From Pirellulales bacterium (GTDB lineage: Bacteria; Planctomycetota; Planctomycetia; Pirellulales; Thermoguttaceae), in NCBI GenBank assembly GCA_030605745.1, contig JAUWHT010000396.1, forward strand, positions 1-13,915: a DNA stretch of 13,915 nt. Reading direction: 5' to 3'. This document shows positions 6,825 to 13,915 of this stretch, in pieces. The notes below the pieces were generated by a model. It was not told the origin of the DNA. It saw nothing but the letters and a program-made list of their open reading frames with translations, and made no database searches. Position numbers and translations under genes: made by a program. Every line of letters begins with the position of its first letter. Positions within the stretch are counted from its first letter, which is position 1.

Positions 6825-8836
6825 ATGACTCGTATTGCGATTACTCTTTCGATAGTGTTGTTTGCGGTGGGTCGGTTTCAAGGGAAGTCTCTCGCCGAAG
6901 AGGACCTCCATGTTCCGCCGACGCTTCAAGTTTATGAGGAGCCCAGCGAGCACCAAGAAGCCAAGGGGATGCTGAATCGTCTCATGGGCAAGTGGGGCTC
7001 GCAGGCAACCCGGCGGCGTGAGCGGGAGCTGGCCGCGCTGAAGTCGCCCGAGCATTGGCGCGAGCGGCAGCGGCGCGCACCCGTGCCCACCTTGCCGAGT
7101 TCCTCGGCGACTTTGGGCCGAAATGTCCATTGAACGCGAAGATAGTGGGCAAGCTCGACCGGCCCGACTATGTGATTGAGAAGCTGATCTTCGAGAGTCA
7201 GCCCGGCTATCACTGTACGGCCAACTTCTACGTGCCAAAGCGTCGCGAGTTCCCGCGGCCGGGGGTGCTGGTGACCAGCGGGCACTCGGGACCAGCGAAG
7301 GCGTACGTCCTGTATCACAGCGTGGCTTTGGGACTGGTGCTGAAGGGCTACGTCGTGCTTGCCCTGGACCCTACCGGACAGGGTGAGCGCTCGGAGTATT
7401 TCGACCCCGAAACCGGCAAACACCTCGTGCCATTGTGTGTTTCGCAGCACCATTACCTGGCGCGGCCGTCGTGGCTGGTGGGCCGTTCGCTGGCCGGGTA
7501 CCGCACGTGGGACTGCATTCGGGCCGTGGACTACCTGACGTCCCGGCCAGAGGTCGATCCCGAGAAGATCGGCGTGACGGGCAACTCCGGTGGCGGGATC
7601 ATGGCCCTGCTGATCACGGCCGCCGATCCACGCGTGAAGGTCTGTGCCGCGGCCCACCCGGGCGGAAGCATGGAGGGAACCTATCTGGCCGGCCAGTACC
7701 TTATCAGGACCGAGATCTACAGCCTGATTCCGCCACGACCTTGCCTGATGATCGTGGGAGACAAGTCGGGTGAACAGCGGGGGCATCAGGACAAACTTGA
7801 CCACATGCTCCGATTCTATGAAGGTCTTGGTGTAGATAAAAGCCGCGGTCAACTGGTGCTGGTTGACGGCTTCCACGATATGAAACAGCCCAAACGGGAG
7901 GCTTGCTACGCCTGGCTCAACAAGTGGTTCAAAAGGGAGAGCGAAGGCGGGAAGGAGCCGCCGCTTCAGCCACACTCTGTCGAGGAACTCAACTGCACCA
8001 AGACCGGCTACGTGCTGAGCGACCTCGGCGGCGAGTCGGGACAGACGATCAATGCGAAGCTCGCCTAGAAGCTGCGGCCGCCACGCTCCGTGCCGGAGGA
8101 CAAAAAATCGCTCGACGCCCAGCGCTGAGAACTGAAAACGATCATTGCGAACCGCATCGGGCTGATAATCCCCGAGGAACGAGCCGTGCCCCCTTGCACG
8201 GCGCGAGGCCGCGTCGAAGCAGACGCATTCGTGGCCGAGAAACTGGTCCTCCACACCGAAGAAGACGTCGAATTGCCGTCGCTGCTGTTGGTGCCGAAGA
8301 AGGCGGATCAGCACGCGCCGATCGTCCTTCACACTGCCGAACTGGGAAAACCGACCGCGACGAATGGGCCATCTCTCGCCCTTGAGTTGGTGCGCAGAGG
8401 CTACATGGTTTTCTCCGTCGACGTTCGAGGCGCCGGCGAGACCGACCCGCGAGTTCGCTCGAAACTGCGCCCGCTTACACACTACGACCCCAGCCAGTTC
8501 CGCTTCGATTCGTGTGCGGTCTGTGCCGCGTACGAGAAGACCACGATGCCGGCGATGCCGGCGTACGACGTGATCCGGGCGATGGACTACCTGACCGGCC
8601 GGAGCGATCTGTCGGGCAGGCCCGTTGTGCTGCTCGGCGAGGGACTCGGCGGAGTGTGGGTGCTGGCGGCAGCGGCGATGGACACCAGGCCCGGCGGCGT
8701 GGTCTGCGTGAGAACGGTGCCCTCTTACAAGCTGATCGTCGGCTCGCAGTACTACAAGACTCGCGACTACTTCTGGGTCAACGGCGCGCTGAAGGATTTC
8801 GACCTGCCCGATTTGATCGGGCTGATCGCACCACGC
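6825..8836 (+). pseudogene. Broken tandem alpha/beta-hydrolase (acetyl xylan esterase-like), 3'-truncated
   Basis: This was a secreted two-domain esterase-like protein. The start at 6825 follows GGAAGGA by 9 nt and encodes a signal peptide (about residues 1-24). The frame runs to about 7076, where a one-base loss moves the coding sequence to the frame containing TRAHLAEFLGDFG and CPLNAKIVGKLDRP. Domain 1 has the nucleophile elbow GNSGG (Ser codon 7586-7588) and DGFHDM (His codon 7874-7876). In-frame stops TAG (8066-8068) and TGA (8126-8128) interrupt the linker, while family-like sequence continues on both sides. Domain 2 (from about 8150) has GEGLGG where the nucleophile would be, so it was probably non-catalytic even when intact. 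Similarity ends at DLPDLIGLIAPR (8836), where a glycosidase-like gene follows in another frame. A consensus promoter remains upstream. The stops make simple sequencing error an unlikely full explanation. A truncated domain-1 product is possible but would lack its export signal. Confidence 0.85.
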
Positions 8837-11163
8837 CGCCGATCATCTATACGATCAACTACTCGGGCGAGTATTTTAAGCAGCCTGAGTACATCGAGCA
8901 GTTCAAGGCCGCCCCGCCCGATCTGCTCCACATCGGCAAGGCCGTACCCATTGTGCACAGTTGGGGGCCCATTCGCCTTTACGAGGGCGAGAACCAGCGC
9001 ACCGGCGGGCCGGGACACACGCTGAGCTGGGAGAACATCGCCTTGCTCACACCCGAGGCGCTGGCCGAGCGGATTGAGAACATCCGCCGGACGGTTGCTC
9101 GCTACCACGAGATCGGCATCCGGGAAATCACTCCCTACATCTGTTACTTCACGCTGGCCGGCGACCACGAGAAGCGTGAGGGCTTCTGGAAGTTCTACGA
9201 CAACTGGGACCGCTATGCCAAGTGGGCCGGACCGCGACCGCCACACGATCCGGCCGACTGGCTGCGCCGGGACGTCCACGGCCAACTCATGCTTCATGTG
9301 CGCCGCGGCTACCCGTATACGCCCGATTACTTTGCTCCACTTCATCGCTACGGCGTATGCACCAACCACCCGGACTGGATCGAGTGGCACCGCCGGCTGA
9401 TCCGCATGGTGGCCGAGGTCGGCTACGACGGCTGCTTTGTGGACAACACGAGGCCCGACTTCTGCTGCTGCTACTGTCGCTACTGCAAGGCCGCGTTCGG
9501 CAAGTTCCTCGAAGAGAACCGCGACATCTACTGGGTCCGTCGTCTGACTGAAGGACTGGACATAGACAAGCTCAAGCTCGATTCGCCCGACGTGCCGGCT
9601 GAGCTGGACCGGCGTTTCCGCTTGTTGCGCACCAGCGATCACATGGGCATGCTCCGCCGGGTCGGCCGGCAGGTGAAGCCGGGCTTTACCATCTTCCCCA
9701 ACGGCAACAGTATTCGCCAGTGTCTGACCACGGGCGGGCAATGCGACCGGCTGATGTTCGAGGGCACCTTCTCGCCCGGCATCCTCACCGCCGACAAGCC
9801 GCCCGAGACTGGCGAGATGGACGAGATCACGATCCGGGTTTCCGACGACGCGGTCAAGTCGAAGCGTTATACCTACCGCTACGAGTTGAATGACCACTGG
9901 ATGGAACTGGAGGCCGACATCTCGATGCCCACAGGCATCCGGGTCGGTCAGCCTGTAGATCTGCAAGTGAAGCTTGTCGGCGTGGGTGGCGGCGGCCGCG
10001 ACAACGACTTTGCCGAAGATTTCCATCTCTTGCTCGAAGACCCGGACAGTGGCGAGAGAGTGCGGCTGGCGTTGGAACCACGGGGGGTGTTTGGTGCTGC
10101 GGGTCCGTTGGGCAAGGGCAAGCGGCCTCCGGCGGTGCTGAAGGCCACCTGGACGCCAAAGCGAACCGGCCGCTATGCCGTCTGTTTGGGCTTCACCTAC
10201 ACCGACGCCGGCCATATCCGATCACATCCGCACCTGGCTCGGCTGTTGGGCACCCAACTCTGCCGCACGCACGTGGCCGAACTGCTGTTTACCCAGCACA
10301 TGAACGCTCGGTGCATCTACCTGGGCTACGAGACCGGCCGCAGTGGTTGGGAGAACGTGCAGGAACTTTCGCTGGCCGAGTTAGCGGCCTTCAGCGGTGG
10401 TGGGGGATTCTCCGGTCACGGCGCGCCGCAGGCTACTTACCGGACCTTCTTCCAAAAACACCCCGAACTGTTCGACGGCTGGCAACCGACCGCCCCGGTG
10501 GCGGTGCTCTACGCCTATTGGGGGCCGAACCCGCTGAATGCGCACCGGCCGGTCGGACGGGTCACCGTTCATCACTACCTGGCCGGCACTCACCGGCTGT
10601 TCGTGGCCTTGGTCGCCGCCCGGCTGCCCGAGCAGTCGGACGCCCTGGCCGGCTTTCGCGCGATCTATCTCCAATCGCCCGGTTATGAAATGTCGCCGGT
10701 CCAGCTCCGCGGGCTTTGCGAGTATGTCAAACGGGGCGGCCGTGTGGTGCTGGCCGACGAGAAGATCACAATCAACGGCCGGCCGGCTGCCGAACTGCTC
10801 GGGCGCGACAAGATTGCACTCTGGGACTGGAGCAAGCCGACCACCCCAACCAAGCCCGTTGCAGTGTCCGACGGACTGCGCAGGAATGTCCGCTTTGCGC
10901 TCTACCGCCGGGGCGACCGCCTGGCGCTGCACGTGGTCAACTACAACGTCTGCCTGTTGGACAAGGCCAAGAAAGTGCTGGAGGTTGAACCGACGCCGCT
11001 GGCGGTCCCGCTGCCAGGGGGCTGGAAGGCGGTTAAGGCCACGTGTTTCGACCCGGATGGTGAACCACAGCCGCTAAAGTGCACCGTTGCCGACGCCACA
11101 GCAAAGCTGACGCTGCCGAAGCTGCACATCTACAAGATCGTGCTGCTGGAGAAGGCCTCATAA
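8830..11163 (+). pseudogene. Start-less TIM-barrel glycosidase-like gene (GH42/beta-galactosidase-like architecture)
   Basis: An open frame of about 777 codons encodes a multidomain putative glycoside hydrolase without a start codon or signal peptide; its first recognisable residues (PPIIYTINYSGEYF) directly abut the truncated esterase. Parts, by position: barrel strands and helices from about 9060 (ENIRRTVARYHEIGIREITPYI), VGYDGCFVDN near 9418-9447, a cysteine-dense stretch CCCYCRYC (9463-9486), and RLMFEGTFSPG near 9750 with Glu at 9760-9762. Then come a beta-rich inserted region (about 9814-10245), a return to barrel-like sequence (MNARCIYLGYE), a glutamine-amidotransferase-like domain (about 10489-10800, with LCEYVKRGGRVVLADE) as in the beta-galactosidase trimerisation domain, and a C-terminal beta domain. 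The frame is clean over 2.3 kb, so 5' loss is probably recent. The family assignment is by architecture only; substrate and catalytic pair are not established. The stop TAA (11161-11163) lies inside a palindrome. Confidence 0.7.
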
Positions 11164-11214
11164 AGCCGCGACCGGTGGTCGCGCCATGGCGCGACCACCG
11201 GTCGCGGCTTTATG
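11159..11214. repeat. Perfect 56-bp palindrome, second copy of the intergenic element
   Basis: Positions 11159-11214 read identically on both strands, centred between 11186 and 11187 on ccatgg. The arms match the element at 2789-2848. The palindrome lies at the convergent junction of the glycosidase-like gene (its TAA at 11161-11163 is inside) and the GH127-type gene (stop 11256-11258 on the minus strand). It would form a very stable hairpin in transcripts from both sides, so it may block read-through or protect 3' ends. No T-run follows. Confidence 0.92.
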
Positions 11215-11255
11215 CGCTATGGCGTGACCGGCGCAACAGCATGGCGAAGCGCAAC

Positions 11256-12843
11256 CTAATCAGTACCTTCTGCGTCCGGGCGCTGGTCGATGACGGGGAA
11301 GGCGCTGATGCGCAGCCGTGCCGCGCCCATAGGGACAAGCGTAATCGGCTCCACCGGCTCGCCGGACTCGACCGGGCTGTCCTGAAGCTCGGCCACGAGC
11401 CCGTACCGGTCCAGCTTCCACTGCGGAATACGCTTCCCTTTAGCGCGGAGTTCGATCGGCGTGCCCTCTTGGGTGAACGGCATATCGCTGGACGGCCAGG
11501 CGCGTTTGAACACCTGGAACGATGCGCCGGGGTTCTGCTCGTCGAGCACTAACCCATAGTTCCAAGGCGTTGTCGGGCGTGGCAAACCACAGATGCTGCG
11601 CGTAATATGGCCAGCCATGCCCCCAGTTGTGCTGACAGCACCGGTGGCCATGCGGGTTCATGTGCAACATGGGACCGCCGTTTTCCAGCCCGGGCGACTT
11701 GCTCTGACGATCGGACAGCACCATGTTTGGCGCGGTAAGGTATCGCAGGGCCTTCAGATCCGCGGTCAGTGCCGCCGGGAGCGAGTTGAAGACCACGTCC
11801 TCGCACCGATCTGCCCAGCGAAGGTCGCCGGTGATCCATACCAGCGTTTCATCCGAGAGCATCTCCTCCACGATACCGCACGTCTCAATGGCCTGGCGCG
11901 GGTCGTTGCGGCCGGGCCGGGCATTCTCGTCGGCGCCGAACATCCCGCCGGGGACCTGGCCGTAGAGGTCCCGAACCTTCTGCCAGTTGCGGCAGGCAGC
12001 CTGCCGGTGGGACGGTTCCTTCGACAGCATCCAGTATGTAGCGGGCTCGCCGAACGCCTGGGCTATGTTGACGTTGTGCCAGTTGATCACGTCCTCGTCC
12101 CAGCGCGCGGCGTTGTGGTGCGTCTTGTGTGCGAGGTCGAGCAGCCACACCTCGCCGGTGCGGTTGTAGAGCCAAAGGATGCTGTAGAGCTGATCACCGG
12201 CGCGGATCCGGTCCCAGTAGCCGGGCAGAAACTTCTCGTCCGGGATCGTGGTCAGGTGCTTGAAGTACTTGGTCAAGAGGTCGATCACGCGACGGTCGCC
12301 GGTGTAGTCATAGTAGTCCTGGAGGCAGAAGAGCATAATCATGTTGGGCCAGAGGTCGGGGTTGCCCTTGAGCCGGGTGCGGTTGGACTCCGGCCCGAAC
12401 CAGCCGTCCGCCTGTCGGCTCCGGATTGCCGCCTCGATCCAGACCTTCGTTTCCCGGAGCAGCGCCTCGTCGTCTAGCACGAAAGCCAGGTTGGCGTACC
12501 CCTTCAGCCAGTAGGGCACTTCCTCCCAGCCGTGCTTTCCTTTCTTGGGCTCCAGCCAGGCATTACCTTCCTTCCGGAGGAAGCGGCTGATCTCGGTCAG
12601 GTGGCCGGTGAAACCAGCCGCCTCCAACTCCAGTTGCTTGCGCAACCAGCCGCGAGGCTCAATGGCACGGATGGGAAGCTTCAGCAGCGGATTGGGCTCC
12701 AGCGGCTCACGGTTACTCACGTAGAAGTCGTTTCGTCTCAGCGTGTCAGGCCGGTCCACCACGCTGACCGCACCTCTCGACTCGGTAGCAAGAACAAAAC
12801 AGGTGATTAGTACCGCACAAGGCAAGAAACAACTCTTGAGCAT
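11256..12843 (-). pseudogene. GH127/DUF1680 beta-L-arabinofuranosidase-like gene with internal deletion and frameshift
   Basis: GH127-type enzymes remove beta-L-arabinofuranose using a zinc-bound cysteine nucleophile. The start (12841-12843) follows a GAAAGGG-type ribosome site and encodes a signal peptide (about residues 1-25). The alpha/alpha-barrel is well preserved: GADENARP (303-310, E306 a candidate acid/base), ETC (320-322) and RCC (401-403). These supply the Glu-Cys-Cys-Cys set that binds zinc in characterised family members, with C402 the probable nucleophile. At about 11565-11574, within LWFATPDN, the frame jumps: the continuing frame has no family similarity and stops at 11440, whereas another frame opens with TPWNYGLVLDEQNPG and ends in the family-like LVPMGAARLRISAFPVI before TAG at 11256-11258. 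The beta-sandwich segment that normally lies between is missing, roughly 130-170 residues by my memory of the family. The product is probably inactive or misfolded, though the catalytic domain is intact. Confidence 0.83.
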
Positions 12844-12874
12844 GAGACGGCCCTTTCGTAACCGATCACGGGTT

Positions 12875-12915
12875 TTCAGGGCTCTCGGGACCTTCCCGAG
12901 AAGGACTGCCCTGAA
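12875..12915 (-). promoter_or_regulatory. Compound hairpin in the GH127 leader
   Basis: An inner perfect 8-bp stem (tctcggga at 12883-12890 with tcccgaga at 12894-12901) has a 3-nt loop. It is enclosed by an outer 8-bp stem (ttcagggc at 12875-12882 with gccctgaa at 12908-12915), with a one-sided 6-nt bulge. In the minus-strand transcript it starts about 6 nt after the predicted transcription start and ends about 30 nt before the ATG. It could stabilise the mRNA or act as a control element; no known riboswitch class is recognised. Confidence 0.6.
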
Positions 12916-12920
12916 CCGAT

Positions 12921-12962
12921 TGTTTCAATCCTAAGCACGCTCATCAGGTTTGTCAAGGACCT
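12921..12962 (-). promoter_or_regulatory. Sigma70-type promoter of the GH127 gene, related to the esterase promoter
   Basis: On the minus strand a perfect TTGACA (12951-12956) and TAGGAT (12928-12933) are separated by exactly 17 nt, predicting a start near 12921 and a 78-nt leader. The 42-nt segment is identical to the esterase promoter at 6731-6772 in 33 positions. The similarity includes aggt before the -35 box, tgat in the spacer, tgcttag across the -10 box and gaaaca after it. Confidence 0.68.
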
Positions 12963-13000
12963 CTACAATTGTTGTGCTACAAAGGGAAAAAAGGGGACAA

Positions 13001-13029
13001 TTGCCTTCCGTAGCCGGTTGCGGTATCAT
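13001..13029 (+). promoter_or_regulatory. Candidate promoter of the DJ-1/PfpI gene
   Basis: TTGCCT (13001-13006, 4 of 6) and TATCAT (13024-13029, 5 of 6) are 17 nt apart, predicting a start near 13036 and a leader of about 48 nt. It diverges from the GH127 promoter, with the -35 boxes about 45 nt apart. The score is moderate. Confidence 0.45.
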
Positions 13030-13083
13030 TGTGGCACGGATTATTGAGCTCCCAAACCCCCACAAAATGACTAGGAGAATACC

Positions 13084-13767
13084 ATGTCAGAAGAGAAAGC
13101 CAAGAGAATCACGCGTCGCCGGGCGATGGCCGCTTCGGTCACCGCCGCGGGCGTTGTGGCAGTCGGCGGCACGCAGGCCATGGCCGCACCGCGCCGAAAG
13201 CGGCCGCTTGAGGGCAAGCGGGTGCTGGTCGCCATCGGCGAGTTCAGCGAAGGATTGGAAACCTACTACATCGTCTACCGGCTGATGGAAGAAGGTGTAG
13301 TGCCGGTCGTCGCGGCAGCCGACGTCAAGTCGCTACAGATGGTCGTGCACGACTTCGACCCGCAGTACTCGAACTACACCGAGAAGCCGGGCTACATGAT
13401 CCAAACCCAGGTGGCCTACAGGGACGTCAACCCGGCCGACTACGACGGGCTGGTGATCCCCGGCGGTCGCGGGCCGGAGGAAATGCGGCAGAACAAGGAC
13501 GTGTTGAGGATTGTCGGTTACTTCGTGGACAAGAACCTCCCGCTGGGCGCGATGTGCCACGGCCCGCAGGTGATCTACGCCGCCCGGCCGGTCAAAGGAC
13601 GCCGCATGACTGCATACTCCGGGATCAAGGTCGACGTCGAGTTGGCCGGGGCGAAATATATCGACCAGCCGACGGTGGTCGACGGCGCGATGGTCACCTC
13701 CCGCGGCTGGCCTGACCTACCCGACTTCATGCCCAAGTTCCTCGCAGTGCTGGCAAGGAAACGGTAG
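13084..13767 (+). CDS. DJ-1/PfpI family protein with Tat signal
   Basis: A 227-residue protein of the DJ-1/PfpI superfamily (proteases, glyoxalase/deglycase-like and chaperone-like members). The N-terminus carries a twin-arginine motif TRRRAM (10-15), a hydrophobic stretch (15-30) and an Ala-rich cleavage region ending near AMAA (32-35), so export in folded form by the Tat system is likely. The core begins at KRVLVAIGEFSEGLE (45-59). The nucleophile elbow is GAMCHGPQ (155-162) with Cys158 followed by His159, as in active family members; E53 or E57 may be the activating acid. DYDGLVIPGGRGPEEMR (119-135) is the usual glycine-rich segment. AGGAG 6 nt before the ATG supports the start. It stands alone and diverges from the GH127-type gene. 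The activity is not predictable; periplasmic protein repair or a hydrolase role are both possible. Confidence 0.9.
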   Translation: MSEEKAKRITRRRAMAASVTAAGVVAVGGTQAMAAPRRKRPLEGKRVLVAIGEFSEGLETYYIVYRLMEEGVVPVVAAADVKSLQMVVHDFDPQYSNYTEKPGYMIQTQVAYRDVNPADYDGLVIPGGRGPEEMRQNKDVLRIVGYFVDKNLPLGAMCHGPQVIYAARPVKGRRMTAYSGIKVDVELAGAKYIDQPTVVDGAMVTSRGWPDLPDFMPKFLAVLARKR

Positions 13768-13831
13768 GCGATCTGTAGTACAAACCCGTAAAAGCTTGTT
13801 TCCCTGGCAAACTTTTGCTCGTACTGGTTTT

Positions 13832-13902
13832 AGGGTTCAGGGTTCAGGACTTTGCTTCCAACCGTATCCGATTTCACACGAAAATCCTGAACCCTGAACC
13901 CT
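13832..13902. repeat. Inverted repeat built of gggttca-type heptamers
   Basis: Perfect 18-nt arms (13832-13849 and 13885-13902) are separated by 35 nt. Each arm is a tandem of a 7-nt unit (agggttc twice plus a partial unit). It lies 65 nt after the DJ-1/PfpI stop. It could be a dispersed intergenic repeat or a long-loop terminator-like stem; no T-run follows closely. Confidence 0.75.
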
Positions 13903-13915
13903 TGACGGCTTTGGT

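Noticed and set aside
7066..7082. Programmed ribosomal frameshift in the esterase
   Set aside because: No slippery heptamer is present, and the two later in-frame stops and 3' loss show decay rather than recoding.
8066..8128. Stop-codon readthrough, selenocysteine or pyrrolysine insertion
   Set aside because: Both TAG and TGA occur within 60 nt in a linker, not at an active site, and other genes here use TAA, TAG and TGA as normal ends.
6932..8482. Long open frame (516 codons) on the minus strand
   Set aside because: It is antisense to clear alpha/beta-hydrolase sequence with catalytic motifs; its own translation shows no family features.
8767..10215. Long open frame (482 codons) on the minus strand
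   Set aside because: It is opposite the glycosidase-like frame and shows only composition-driven openness.
11593..12477. Open frame (294 codons) on the plus strand
   Set aside because: It is antisense to the GH127 catalytic region, which has the conserved zinc and nucleophile residues on the minus strand.
13785..13818. Intrinsic terminator after the DJ-1/PfpI gene (aaaagcttg paired with caaactttt)
   Set aside because: The 9-bp AT-rich stem has a mismatch and no T-run follows, so it is too weak to call.
1..13915. CRISPR array, tRNA or rRNA genes, insertion sequence or integrase
   Set aside because: No regular direct repeats with spacers, cloverleaf-like tRNA, rRNA-like sequence, transposase or integrase motif was seen; the repeats present are inverted and intergenic.

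Overview
This is a GC-rich bacterial chromosome segment, most likely from a planctomycete. The assignment is inferred from the gene mix: a Gfo/Idh/MocA oxidoreductase, a sugar phosphate isomerase/epimerase-type TIM barrel, a DUF4432 epimerase-like protein, a tandem alpha/beta-hydrolase esterase, a DUF1680/GH127 glycosidase and a Tat-exported DJ-1/PfpI protein. No ribosomal or other taxonomic marker is present. No tRNA, rRNA, CRISPR array, transposase or phage gene was seen.

Layout. (1) Positions 1-1673, plus strand: the 3' part of uppP (undecaprenyl-diphosphatase), then a membrane-anchored ApbE flavin transferase. (2) 1599-5176, minus strand: a leftward cupin -> sugar isomerase -> Gfo/Idh dehydrogenase set. 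Its last gene overlaps the end of apbE by 75 bp, tail to tail. (3) 5332-6498, plus strand: a DUF4432 aldose-epimerase-like gene diverging from that set. Regions 2 and 3 look like one intracellular sugar-processing cassette (oxidation, isomerisation, anomer handling). (4) 6499-12843: a decaying polysaccharide-degradation island. A strong sigma70-like promoter drives a tandem esterase broken by one frameshift and two in-frame stops and cut off at its 3' end. It is joined directly to a start-less TIM-barrel glycosidase-like gene. Converging on these from the right is a GH127-type gene with an internal deletion that also shifts the frame. (5) 13084-13767, plus strand: a Tat-exported DJ-1/PfpI protein.

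Non-coding structure is rich. A palindromic element occurs twice: a degenerate copy at 2789-2848 and a perfect 56-bp palindrome at 11159-11214. Unrelated long inverted repeats lie at 3829-3898 and 13832-13902. The broken esterase and the broken GH127 gene share a 42-nt promoter segment identical at 33 of 42 positions, which points to common regulation before decay. The GH127 leader also carries a compound hairpin starting a few bases after the predicted transcription start.

The clearest novelty is this co-regulated set of three adjacent glycan-degradation genes, all disrupted, next to an intact sugar-processing cassette. I do not see convincing evidence of a wholly new molecular system.
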